A DNA stretch of 40,226 bases from DATDRM01 sp035291705 (GCA_035291705.1 DATDRM010000037.1:1-40226), one strand, 5' to 3'. Positions 23,704 through 32,591 are shown, counted from the stretch's first letter. Notes: generated from the letters alone by a model not told the origin. Made by a program: numbers and translations.

Positions 23704-26700
23704 TTGCAAATGGTAAAAACCCGGATAATCCGTGGTGAGCCCGCCGCGACCCTGGTGGTAGGCGGTGGTATTGGGGGTATGCGCGCCGCGTTGGATCTGG
23801 CTGATGCTGGGCTGAAGGTATACCTGGTTGAACAGACGCCCTGCCTGGGAGGCCGGGTCGCCCAACTCGGTTATATGTTCCCGCAACACGATTGCGTGCT
23901 CTGCCGGGGCACCGCCGACCATGGCTATGGCTGCACGCGTCCTTCCATTTCCCCGGCCTATATCCAACATAACCAGCACCCAAACATCGAAATCCTGACC
24001 AATACCCGCATCCTGGAAGTGGAGGGCGAGGCCGGCGACTTCACCGTATCCTTGCGCCAGGAACCACGTTACGTCGATCCAGTGCATTGCACAAGTTGCG
24101 GCCTGTGCGCACAGGTCTGCCCGGTCGAACTCCCCAACAGCTATCAATTGGGGATGACCATGCGCAAAGCCGCCTACAAAGTGGCGGCGCGGGCCACACC
24201 AGACGCTTACTGCATCGACAAAGGGCCATATTGCGAAACCTGCGGCGAATGCGTCAAGGCCTGCCCAACCGGGGCGATAGACCTGCACGAGCAGCCTCGC
24301 CTCTTAACCGTCGAGGTTGGGGCGATTATCCTGGCGCTCGGTTTCAAGGTTTACGACTCCAGCGAGATGGAAGAATTGGGGCATGGTCGTTATCCCAATG
24401 TCCTGGCGGCCATGCAGTACGAACGTCTGGCGAGCCGCTCCGGCCCGACCGAAGGCCTCATCACCCGCCCCTCCGATGGGCAAACTCCTCGTTCCATCGC
24501 CTGGCTGCAGTGTGTCGGTTCACGCGACCAAAACAATGCCTTCTGTTCGTCGATCTGCTGCATGTATGCCACCAAGGAAGCCATCCTCGCAAAACAGCGC
24601 CTGGGGAACGAAATTGGTTGCAGCGTCTTTATCATGGACGAACGCGCTTTCAACAAAGAGTATAGCGCCTACTTTTCCACCGCCCGCCAGCAGCATGGAA
24701 TCCAATATAACCATTGCCGGGTGTCCTCGATCCAGGAAGACCCATCTACACACGATTTGATCTTGTATTCGGCGGACCCCAACGGGAAACTCCGCCAGGA
24801 ACGGTTCGAGATGGTGGTACTGGCAACCGGCCTGCAGCCACCCGAGTCTGCCAGAGACCTGGCTAAAAACCTGGGCATTGAACTAAACCAATACGGGTTC
24901 TGCGAGACCGATAAATTTACACCTCTGCAAACTACACGACCTGGCGTCTTCGTATGCGGCGCCTTCTCCTCACCCAAAGAGATCGTTGAAACGATCATCG
25001 ATGCCAGCGGTGCGGCCGCCGAAGTCATGCGACTGCTCAACGATCGACTGCACACCTACACATACTCCCGCGCCTGGCCTTTCCTCTCAACCGATGATTT
25101 CCGTCCTGAAAAGGATGTCAGCCGGGAACCCGTGCGGGTTGGCGTCTTCGCTTGCAGTTGCGGGGATACTCTCAACGAGGTGATCGACATCCCCGCATTG
25201 TTGCACCAGGCCAGCCAGGTGCCGGGAGTGGTGCACGCCGAGATTCTGGACTACGCCTGCTTCCCAGAGAACCAGGAATACTTAAGGCAACGGATTCAAG
25301 AGGCGGACCTCAACCGGGTAGTGGTTGCCGCCTGCAGCAACCGCACCCATGAACCCCTTTTCCAACGCACCATCCGCATAGCAGGCCTTAATCCCTACTT
25401 GCTCGAAGTGGTCAACCTGCGCGAGCAATGCGCCTTCGTCCACCAAACTCAACCCCAGCTGGCGAACCGTAAAGCCATTGAGTTAGTGCGCGTCGCCGTT
25501 GGGCGCGTCTCGTCTGCACAACCAGTGAATAAGGATAAGCACCGCTGCCTGCCTTCTGCGCTGGTGATCGGAGGCGGTGTGGCAGGAATGTCTACTGCCC
25601 TGGCTATCGCCGACAGCGGCTACGATGTGCACCTGGTTGAACGGTCCGAGATGTTGGGGGGCAACCTGCGTAACCTGTACTACGTCGCCGAAGGATATAA
25701 CCCTCAGCGCTTGCTGCGCGACCTGGTCAACCGGGTGCGCGCCCACCAACGCATCAAGGTTTATATCCGCACGGAAATGATCAACCACAGCGGGCATGTA
25801 GGCCATTTTCGCAGTGAACTACGCGCCCAGCATAACGATCACATGGAAGTCATCACCGTCGAACACGGTGTGACAATCGTGGCGACGGGGGCGCAAGAAG
25901 CCAAGGGTTATCCTCTGCTGGAATTTCCCCTGGTCATTACCCAACAAGAGCTGGAAGAGAAAATCATTCACCACCCCGAGGAGATCGCCGCGCTCAAGCA
26001 TGTCGTCATGATCCAATGCGTGCGCACGAAGGGCGCGCCGGATTATTGCTCACGGGTGTGCTGCACAAATACGATCAAGAACGCAGTGCGTTTGAAGCTC
26101 TTCAACCCGACCTGTCAGGTCAGCGTACTCTATAAGAACATCGTTACCTACGGTTTCCGTGAGGAATACTACGAGGAAGCCAGAAAGCTGGGTGTGGTCT
26201 TCATCCGTTATACAGACGAACGGCCGCCAGAGGTGCTTTTAGAGGACAACCGGTTGGTCGTCAGGGCGTACGACCTGTCCCTGGATCGCTGGTTGCGACT
26301 GCCAGCCGACCTGATCCCGATGAGTATGTCAATCCTTCCTGCTGAGGGCACTCAAGAGCTTTCACGTATGCTGCGCGTGCCGATATCCAGCGAAGGGTTC
26401 TTCGAGGAGGCGCAAATGAAGCTGCGCCCGATGGACTTTATGCGCGACGGCATCTTCCTGGCCGGCATGGCCCACTATCCTAAATTTATCGAAGAGAGCA
26501 TCAGCCATGCTCTGGCGGCAGCCGGGCGCGCCTTGACTTTGCTCTCACAAGAGACGCTTTATTTGGGTGGTGTAATCGCGCAGGTGGATCCAAACAAGTG
26601 CGTCGGCTGCCTGACCTGCACGCGCACCTGCCCCTTCCAAATCCCGCAAATCATCTACCTGGAAGGGCGCACTGGCGTCGGTGAATTGGGCGGAGCGGCC

Positions 26701-26856
26701 TACATCGATCCAGCTCTTTGCCAGGGGTGCGGCACCTGTACTGGTGAATGCCCAGCCAATGCCATCCAGTTGGTCAACTATACCGATGAGCAGATGATGC
26801 TGCACGCGATTGGAGGATTAGGTAGCTGGAAAGTGCCGGTGGCCAGTATTCAGTAA
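23704..26856 (+). CDS. HdrA-like iron-sulfur flavoprotein, long form without GltD insert
   Basis: HdrA proteins are FAD-containing electron bifurcation hubs. This 1050-residue version starts with an HdrA FAD domain (VVGGGIGGMRAALDLADAG, about residues 18-36) and an iron-sulfur region near Cys64/Cys67. Two ferredoxin motifs follow, CTSCGLCAQVCP (about 131) and CETCGECVKACP (about 177). A Cys-rich VGVFACSCGDT linker lies near 480. A second FAD domain is near 620 and two C-terminal [4Fe-4S] motifs, CVGCLTCTRTCP and CQGCGTCTGECP, near 965-1015. The usual DCxxC segment carries an extra stretch with its own Cys (RGTADHGYGC). GGGGAGG suits the TTG at 23704; ATG 23710 is the alternative. It is followed by the Cys-type mvhD, its likely partner. 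Confidence 0.88.
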   Translation: MQMVKTRIIRGEPAATLVVGGGIGGMRAALDLADAGLKVYLVEQTPCLGGRVAQLGYMFPQHDCVLCRGTADHGYGCTRPSISPAYIQHNQHPNIEILTNTRILEVEGEAGDFTVSLRQEPRYVDPVHCTSCGLCAQVCPVELPNSYQLGMTMRKAAYKVAARATPDAYCIDKGPYCETCGECVKACPTGAIDLHEQPRLLTVEVGAIILALGFKVYDSSEMEELGHGRYPNVLAAMQYERLASRSGPTEGLITRPSDGQTPRSIAWLQCVGSRDQNNAFCSSICCMYATKEAILAKQRLGNEIGCSVFIMDERAFNKEYSAYFSTARQQHGIQYNHCRVSSIQEDPSTHDLILYSADPNGKLRQERFEMVVLATGLQPPESARDLAKNLGIELNQYGFCETDKFTPLQTTRPGVFVCGAFSSPKEIVETIIDASGAAAEVMRLLNDRLHTYTYSRAWPFLSTDDFRPEKDVSREPVRVGVFACSCGDTLNEVIDIPALLHQASQVPGVVHAEILDYACFPENQEYLRQRIQEADLNRVVVAACSNRTHEPLFQRTIRIAGLNPYLLEVVNLREQCAFVHQTQPQLANRKAIELVRVAVGRVSSAQPVNKDKHRCLPSALVIGGGVAGMSTALAIADSGYDVHLVERSEMLGGNLRNLYYVAEGYNPQRLLRDLVNRVRAHQRIKVYIRTEMINHSGHVGHFRSELRAQHNDHMEVITVEHGVTIVATGAQEAKGYPLLEFPLVITQQELEEKIIHHPEEIAALKHVVMIQCVRTKGAPDYCSRVCCTNTIKNAVRLKLFNPTCQVSVLYKNIVTYGFREEYYEEARKLGVVFIRYTDERPPEVLLEDNRLVVRAYDLSLDRWLRLPADLIPMSMSILPAEGTQELSRMLRVPISSEGFFEEAQMKLRPMDFMRDGIFLAGMAHYPKFIEESISHALAAAGRALTLLSQETLYLGGVIAQVDPNKCVGCLTCTRTCPFQIPQIIYLEGRTGVGELGGAAYIDPALCQGCGTCTGECPANAIQLVNYTDEQMMLHAIGGLGSWKVPVASIQ

Positions 26857-26920
26857 TTAGTTGCCAGTAGTCAGTGGGAAGAAAACTGACTACTAACTAC
26901 CGACTACTAATTACTAGAGC
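26844..26920. repeat. Heptamer array E, inverted arms overlapping the hdrA stop (MITE-like)
   Basis: Eleven in-phase 7-base units begin in the last three codons of the hdrA-like gene and span its stop. The left arm has units such as cagtaat, cagtagt and cagtggg. After an aagaaaa centre, the right arm has ctgacta, ctaacta, ccgacta and ctaatta. The ends AGTAATTAGT and ACTAATTACT are exact complements, as are AGTAGTCAGT and ACTGACTACT. Confidence 0.8.
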
Positions 26921-26930
26921 AAAGGTAATG

Positions 26931-27467
26931 ATGACAATCAAACCAGCCATTCAAACCTTCGAGCCCGAGATCACCGCCTTTTTCTGTATTTACTGCGGTT
27001 ATATGGCCGCGGATACGGCCGGGGCACTGCATATCCAATATCCGGCTAACGTCAAATTTATCCGCATGCCCTGCACGGGAAAAACCGATATTCGTTACTT
27101 ATTAGAAGCTTTTGAGCAAGGCGCTGACGGCGTCTACGTAGTAGCCTGCCCGATCGGCAACTGCCATCACGTGCGCGGCAATGAACGCGGATGGGCCAGG
27201 TTGAAACGCGCCCAGAAAATCTTGGACGAAGTCGGGATCGGCGGCGAGCGCCTGGACATGTTTTTTATGTCCGGCAGCCAGGCCCACACCTTTGTCTCAG
27301 CTGTCCAAAACATGACGGCACGCATCCGCAAGCTGGGTCCGAACCCGCTGAAAGCCAAGGATGAAGGCAGAAGGGTGAAGGCTGAGAAAGTAATAATTGA
27401 ACCCGAAGAAGAAGTTGGATTTAGGGGTAGACCCCCCCGATCAGTCAAATCCAAGAAGGAAAGGTAA
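26931..27467 (+). CDS. mvhD: MvhD-like [2Fe-2S] electron-transfer protein, cysteine form
   Basis: MvhD-family proteins pass electrons between a donor enzyme and HdrA through a [2Fe-2S] cluster. The conserved elements are CIYCGYMAADTAG near residue 20, MPCTGKTDI near 47 and ACPIGNCHHVRGN near 72-84, where Cys73 (codon 27147-27149) occupies the position of UGA in the two paralogues. AAAGG supports ATG 26931, or the adjacent ATG 26928. After the family core ends at NPLK, a 37-residue charged tail follows that the paralogues lack or do not share. Its first part is encoded by a heptamer repeat array. The stop overlaps the next ATG by one base (TAATG), so translation is coupled to the hdrA-gltD fusion. 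Confidence 0.88.
   Translation: MTIKPAIQTFEPEITAFFCIYCGYMAADTAGALHIQYPANVKFIRMPCTGKTDIRYLLEAFEQGADGVYVVACPIGNCHHVRGNERGWARLKRAQKILDEVGIGGERLDMFFMSGSQAHTFVSAVQNMTARIRKLGPNPLKAKDEGRRVKAEKVIIEPEEEVGFRGRPPRSVKSKKER
27354..27388 (+). repeat. Heptamer array F inside the mvhD coding region
   Basis: Five in-phase units (gccaagg, atgaagg, cagaagg, gtgaagg, ctgagaa) of the same word family as arrays G and H encode the beginning of the mvhD C-terminal tail. The array sits where the paralogous genes end or diverge. Confidence 0.6.
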
Positions 27468-30400
27468 TGGTTCGGAAAGCGGGCGATACCAGTGCAGTGC
27501 TCCCCGTCGGCGCGGTGATGGTCGTCGGGGGTGGGATCGCGGGTATGCAAGCCTCCTTAGACCTGGCCGATCAAGGCTTCAAGGTCTACCTGGTTGAAAA
27601 TAAGTCCGCCATCGGAGGGAAGATGGCGCAGCTCGACAAGACCTTCCCGACCAACGACTGCGCCATGTGCACCATCTCGCCCAAGCTGGTCGAGACTGGT
27701 CGCCATCCGAATATCGAGATCCTGACCAATACCAATGTGCTGGACGTCAGCGGGCAGGCCGGGGACTTCACCGTCACGGTGGAGCGCCAGCCCCGCTATG
27801 TCGACCTGAGCAAGTGCATCGCCTGCGGGGATTGCATCAAGGTCTGCCCGGTCATCGTCCCCGACACCTTTAACGAAGGACTGGCTCCTCGCCGGGCGGT
27901 CTATAAACTCTACCCGCAAGCCGTCCCCAACGCGTTTGCCATCGAAAAGCGCGGCATCGCCCCCTGCCGGGACGCCTGCCCATCCGGGCAGCGCGCCCAA
28001 GGCTACATCGCTCTGATCCGGGAGGGACGCTGGGAGGATGCTTTGCGGGTGATCAAAATGGACAATCCCTTTCCGGGCATCTGTGGGCGGATCTGCAACC
28101 ATCGCTGTGAAACGGCCTGCAACCGCGGCCAGGTCGACGAACCGATCAATATCCGCGCCCTGAAGCGCTTCGTCACCGATAAAGTCTACGCCTCGCCACG
28201 CCAACCGCTCGATCCAGTCGAGATTAAATACCCTGACCGGAGAGTCGCCATCATCGGCGCAGGACCATGCGGCCTGACGGCCGCCCAGGATGTCATTCGT
28301 GCCGGATACCCGGTGACGATCTTTGAAGCCATGCCCGTCGCAGGCGGCATGCTGCGCCTGGGCGTTCCCGAATACCGCCTGCCCGCCGAGGTCATCGAAC
28401 GCGAGGTGCAAGATGTCGTCGACCTGGGTGTTGACCTGCGCCTGAACACGCAAGTCAACAACTTGGACGACCTTTTCGAGGAAGGGTTTGCCTCTGTTCT
28501 GATCGCCGTCGGCGCTCACGAGGGTATCCGCCTGCCGATCCCAGGCGCCAACCTGGAGGGCGTGCTGATCAATACACATTTCCTGCGGGACGTCCGGCTG
28601 GGAAGGTACTCGAAGAAGGATGAAGGGGTGCCGGAGCTGGGGCAAAATGTATTAGTGCTCGGCGGCGGGAACGTGGCGATCGATGTCGCCCGCAGTGCAG
28701 TCCGCCTGGGTCGCCAGGTCTCAATGGCCTGCCTGGAAAGCGGCGAGCAGATGCCTGCCCACCCCTGGGAGATCCAGGCAGCCGAAGAGGAGGGCGTCGC
28801 CCTTTACCCAGGGCGCTCCTTCGAACGCGTCCTCCCAGACGAAAACGGCCGGGCCTGCGGCGTCGAGTGCATGCAGGTCAGCTCTTTCAGTTTCGACGAA
28901 GCTGGCCGCCTATCCGTCGAAAAGGCCCCTAATTCGAAGCATGTCATCGCCTGCGACACGGTGATCTTCTCGGTCGGTCAGCGCGCCGGCCTGGCTTTCA
29001 TTCCGGACGATGCTGGCGTTGGCCTGACCGAGCGCAAGACCATCGCCATCAATCCAAATACCTTTGCTGCAACTCGTCCAGGTGTGTTCGCAGCCGGGGA
29101 TAGCGTCTCCGGCACGGCCTTCGTGATCGAGGCGGTGAACAGCGGGCACAAAGCTGCCGAATCCATCCTGCGCTTCCTGCGCAGTGAAAACCTGGAGACG
29201 CCTCCCAAGCCGAAGTTGCCTGTGGTGCGCCTCACACGCCAGGAGCTCGAGGAACGGATGGGGCGTGGCGAGATCCACCGCAAGGGACGCATACCCCTGC
29301 CAGAGCTGCCCGTAGCGCAGCGGGTTGACAATTTCGCCGAAGTCGAAGGCGGATACGACGATGAGAGCGCCCAGGCCGAAGCCGCCCGCTGCCTGGCCTG
29401 TGGGATCTGCTCGGAGTGCATGTCCTGCGTCTTTGCCTGCGGGCGGAACGCCATTGACCATGATGACCTCCAACGCATCGAATCGCTGCAGGTCGGCGCG
29501 CTGATCCTCGCCCCAGGTTATCAGATTTACAACGCGCACCTGTCCGAAGAATATGGGCTGGGTCGCTACTCCAACGTGGTCACCGCTTTACAATACGAGC
29601 GGATGCTCTCCGCCAGCGGCCCCACCAAAGGACATGTCGAACGCCCCTCCGACGGGCACAAACCCAAGCGGATCGCCTTTTTACAGTGCGTTGGCAGCCG
29701 CGACCAAAGCCACGATTACTGCTCGTCGGTGTGCTGCATGTACGCAGCCAAGGAAGCCATCATGACCGTCGAGCACGCCAGGGCGGAGGCGCGCTCCGGA
29801 AATGGCGATGGCCAGGTGTCCTGCCAGGTCTTCTTCATGGACACGCGCGCCTTCAGCAAGGGGTACGAAGAATATTACCGCCGGGCGGAAGGCAAATACG
29901 GAGTCAAGTATACACGCTGCCGGCTGAGCGACCTTAAAGAAGACCCCCTCACCCACAACATCAGAGTCCGCTATGCTGCTCCATACCAGGGTATTCACGA
30001 GACCATCGAGGAAGAGTTTGACCTGCTGGTGTTATCCGTGGGGATGGAGATATCCGAGCCGGTTAAGGAACTCGGCCGGAACCTGGGGATCGAGCTCGAC
30101 CCTTACGGCTTTTGCCACACCACCCTATTTAATCCCTTGCAAACCAGCCGGGCTGGCATTTTTGTCGCCGGGCCCTTCCGTGAGCCAAAGGACATCCCCG
30201 AAACCGTGATGGAGGCCAGCGGGGCGGCGGCGAATGCGGCGCGCTTGCTCGCCCCGGCCCGCAACACCCTGGCCCAGGTACGCAGTTATCCGGACGAACG
30301 CGATATCATGGCAGAGGCCCCACGCGTCGGGGTGTTCGTCTGCCACTGCGGGAGCAATATCGGCGGTTTTCTCGACGTGCCCGGGGTGGCCGAGTACGCC

Positions 30401-32095
30401 CGCACCCTGCCCGGCGTGGCGCACGCCGAGGACAATCTCTACACCTGTTCCCAGGATACGATCGCCCATATTATCGATCAAGTTAAACAGCTGGAGTTGA
30501 ACCGGGTGGTGGTCGCTTCGTGCACGCCGCTCACCCACGAACCGCTCTTCCAGGATGCCATCCGCCAGGCCGGGCTTAACCCGCATCTCTTCGAGATGGC
30601 CAATATCCGCAACCAATGTTCGTGGGTGCACTCCTCTGATTGGGAAGGAGCGACCGCCAAGGCCAGGTCGATGGTACGCATGGCGGTGGCGCGCGCCAGT
30701 GAGCTGCAGCCACTGAAGACCTCCGAAGTGCCGGTCAACCATGCCGCCCTGATCATTGGCGGCGGGATAGCCGGGATGACTGCTGCACTCACGTTGGCCG
30801 ATCAGGGCTTTCCAGTCCATCTCATCGAGCGGGAAGAACAACTGGGCGGCAATCTGCGTCACCTGCACTACTTCCTGCCTGCAACTGCGTCTCTGCCGCT
30901 TCCTTTTCCCTCCCCTCAAGAATATCTCGCCGAAACGGTCGCCCAGGTCACCCGGCACCCAATGATCCAGGTTTACACGCAAGCTGAATTGATCGAGACC
31001 GGCGGATTTAAAGGCAACTTCACCTCCACGATCCGCCGGGATGAGGGCACATTCCAGGTGGGACATGGCGTGATCCTGATCGCCACGGGCGGCGTCGAAT
31101 ACAAGGGACGTGAATACGGCTACGGCACGCATCCCGGGATCCTTACGCAACTGCAATTCGAGGATTTCCTCGCCAACCAACCAGCTGAGATCAGCGACCT
31201 CCAATCTCTGGTCATGATCCAATGTGTTGGCCCAGGCGAGAAGTATTGCAGCCGCCTGTGCTGCACCACCGCCCTAAAGAACGCCCTCAAACTCAAGGAA
31301 CTCAACCCGCAAGCCCAGATCACGCTGCTCTACCGTGATATCCGCACCTATGGATTCAAGGAGCGCCTGTACACTGAGGCGCGGCGAGCGGGGGTCAGGT
31401 TCATCCACTTTGATTTTGATCGCAAGCCGGTAGTAAGAGTCAGTGAACAGCAAGATGCAAGCCGCAATCTGGGATCGATTACTGTCGAGGTGTGGGAGCC
31501 GCTGCTTGACAGGGAGATCACGCTGGAACCGGATCTGCTCGTGTTGAGCACACCTGTCGTCCCACCAAGCGGGGCGCGCGAGCTGGCTAGCCGGCTCAAG
31601 CTGCCGGTAGACATGGACGGTTTCTTCCTGGAGGCGCACGTCAAGTTGCGTCCGGTAGACTTCTCTGCAGACGGTGTCTTTATGGCCGGCCTGGCGCATT
31701 ATCCCAAGTTCCTCGACGAAACGATCGCCCAGGCCCAGGCAGCAGCCTCGCGGGCTGCCAATATTCTTTCACAGGAATTCATGCTGACAAACGCCCGCGT
31801 GGCGGTGGTAGACCCGCTAAAATGCGTCGGTTGTTTGACCTGTGTCCGGATTTGCCCTTACGATGTGCCGCGCGTGCGCGCTGACTTTGCCGGTGTTGGC
31901 AGTATCAGCGGCGCAGCGTATGTCGAGCCAGCCATCTGCCATGGATGTGGTACATGCGCCGCGGAGTGCCCAGCGCAAGCCATTCAGCTGATGCACTACA
32001 CCGACGCACAGACCCTGATGAAGCTGGATGCGCTTTTCAGACGCCAACCGGAAAAGGCAGGTTTTGTGCCCGTGACAAGCATAGAGGTACGCTGA
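27467..32095 (+). CDS. Giant HdrA fusion with inserted GltD-type NAD(P)H domain (copy 1)
   Basis: This 1542-residue protein merges HdrA with a glutamate-synthase small-subunit-like NAD(P)H oxidoreductase. In order: HdrA FAD motif GGGIAGM (about residue 21), Cys65/Cys68 of the DCAMC segment, and ferredoxin motif Cys117-120-123-127. A GltD-type region (about 160-580) has its own Cys clusters, an FAD site GAGPCGLTAAQ near 262 and a nucleotide site GGGNVAIDVA near 398. A Cys-rich CLACGICSEC motif (about 641), the VCHCGSN segment (about 957) and a second HdrA FAD domain (about 1095) follow. Two C-terminal [4Fe-4S] motifs lie near 1452 and 1491. HdrA bifurcates electrons and GltD-type domains exchange them with NAD(P)H, so this protein probably links NAD(P)H, ferredoxin and another acceptor. 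Its stop overlaps the next ATG. Confidence 0.88.
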   Translation: MVRKAGDTSAVLPVGAVMVVGGGIAGMQASLDLADQGFKVYLVENKSAIGGKMAQLDKTFPTNDCAMCTISPKLVETGRHPNIEILTNTNVLDVSGQAGDFTVTVERQPRYVDLSKCIACGDCIKVCPVIVPDTFNEGLAPRRAVYKLYPQAVPNAFAIEKRGIAPCRDACPSGQRAQGYIALIREGRWEDALRVIKMDNPFPGICGRICNHRCETACNRGQVDEPINIRALKRFVTDKVYASPRQPLDPVEIKYPDRRVAIIGAGPCGLTAAQDVIRAGYPVTIFEAMPVAGGMLRLGVPEYRLPAEVIEREVQDVVDLGVDLRLNTQVNNLDDLFEEGFASVLIAVGAHEGIRLPIPGANLEGVLINTHFLRDVRLGRYSKKDEGVPELGQNVLVLGGGNVAIDVARSAVRLGRQVSMACLESGEQMPAHPWEIQAAEEEGVALYPGRSFERVLPDENGRACGVECMQVSSFSFDEAGRLSVEKAPNSKHVIACDTVIFSVGQRAGLAFIPDDAGVGLTERKTIAINPNTFAATRPGVFAAGDSVSGTAFVIEAVNSGHKAAESILRFLRSENLETPPKPKLPVVRLTRQELEERMGRGEIHRKGRIPLPELPVAQRVDNFAEVEGGYDDESAQAEAARCLACGICSECMSCVFACGRNAIDHDDLQRIESLQVGALILAPGYQIYNAHLSEEYGLGRYSNVVTALQYERMLSASGPTKGHVERPSDGHKPKRIAFLQCVGSRDQSHDYCSSVCCMYAAKEAIMTVEHARAEARSGNGDGQVSCQVFFMDTRAFSKGYEEYYRRAEGKYGVKYTRCRLSDLKEDPLTHNIRVRYAAPYQGIHETIEEEFDLLVLSVGMEISEPVKELGRNLGIELDPYGFCHTTLFNPLQTSRAGIFVAGPFREPKDIPETVMEASGAAANAARLLAPARNTLAQVRSYPDERDIMAEAPRVGVFVCHCGSNIGGFLDVPGVAEYARTLPGVAHAEDNLYTCSQDTIAHIIDQVKQLELNRVVVASCTPLTHEPLFQDAIRQAGLNPHLFEMANIRNQCSWVHSSDWEGATAKARSMVRMAVARASELQPLKTSEVPVNHAALIIGGGIAGMTAALTLADQGFPVHLIEREEQLGGNLRHLHYFLPATASLPLPFPSPQEYLAETVAQVTRHPMIQVYTQAELIETGGFKGNFTSTIRRDEGTFQVGHGVILIATGGVEYKGREYGYGTHPGILTQLQFEDFLANQPAEISDLQSLVMIQCVGPGEKYCSRLCCTTALKNALKLKELNPQAQITLLYRDIRTYGFKERLYTEARRAGVRFIHFDFDRKPVVRVSEQQDASRNLGSITVEVWEPLLDREITLEPDLLVLSTPVVPPSGARELASRLKLPVDMDGFFLEAHVKLRPVDFSADGVFMAGLAHYPKFLDETIAQAQAAASRAANILSQEFMLTNARVAVVDPLKCVGCLTCVRICPYDVPRVRADFAGVGSISGAAYVEPAICHGCGTCAAECPAQAIQLMHYTDAQTLMKLDALFRRQPEKAGFVPVTSIEVR

Positions 32096-32580
32096 TGGCC
32101 GATCAAGACTTCCAACCCGAGATTATCGCCTTCTGCTGTCACTATTGCGCCTATGCCGCCGCCGACCTGGCTGGTTCCATGCGGCTGGAATACCCAACCT
32201 CGATCAAGGTGATCGAACTACCCTGCTCCGGCAAACTCGACGTGCTGTATGTCCTGCGCGCCTTCGAGGACGGTGCTGACGGGGTAATGGTGGCTGGCTG
32301 ACTGGAGGGCGACTGTCATTACCTGGAAGGTAATCTCAACGCCCGGCGGCGAGTTGAATACGCCCAGAAGTTGCTGAAGGAGATCGGCCTGGAAAGCCAG
32401 CGGATCCAGATGATCAATATCTCCTCAGCGATGGGCGGCCAGTTCGCCTGGTCAGCCGCCGAAATGACGGCCGAGATCAAGCGTATCGGAGCCAACCCGC
32501 TGAGGCAGAATGGAACTGAGGATCATTTGACCCAGGAAACCCCACCAGCTGAGGCCAGCCTGGGAAACGAAGGATTGTAG
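32095..32580 (+). CDS. MvhD-like selenoprotein, Sec69 (copy 1)
   Basis: The reading frame is MvhD-like on both sides of an in-frame TGA at 32299-32301 and continues without interruption to TAG at 32580. The 161-residue product would be G-U-LEGDCHY at the site where the family has Cys. Upstream motifs CCHYCAYAAADLAG (about residue 14) and LPCSGKLD, and the downstream ARRRVEYAQKLLKEIG helix, match the Cys paralogue throughout. This makes decay into a pseudogene unlikely. A SECIS-like hairpin starts 16 bases after the TGA. The ATG shares a base with the stop of the preceding hdrA-gltD fusion, its presumed partner. Sec replaces a conserved Cys that could be a [2Fe-2S] ligand or redox residue. An archaeal relative, VhuD, is a known selenoprotein. 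Standard gene callers would stop at residue 68. Confidence 0.88.
32299..32334 (+). promoter_or_regulatory. UGA(Sec) codon and SECIS-like hairpin, copy 1
   Basis: TGA at 32299 is followed by stem ATTACC (32318-32323), loop TGGAA and stem GGTAAT (32329-32334). The loop starts 23 bases downstream of the UGA (22 bases between) and has G at its second base. Both features fit the bacterial SECIS description: a short stem, an apical loop 16-37 bases from UGA and an early G in the loop. Confidence 0.78.
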
Positions 32581-32591
32581 GAGGCTACGAC

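Noticed and set aside
27557..28645. Long antisense frames (for example 362 codons here, 359 codons at 15783-16862, 365 codons at 30125-31222)
   Set aside because: They mirror strongly coding plus-strand genes with clear motifs, have no recognisable protein features, and are expected in GC-biased coding sequence.
32095..32301. Reading the UGA-interrupted mvhD genes as truncated proteins or pseudogenes
   Set aside because: Both downstream halves are intact, in frame and family-like, the two UGAs hit the same conserved Cys column, and each is followed by an equally placed hairpin.
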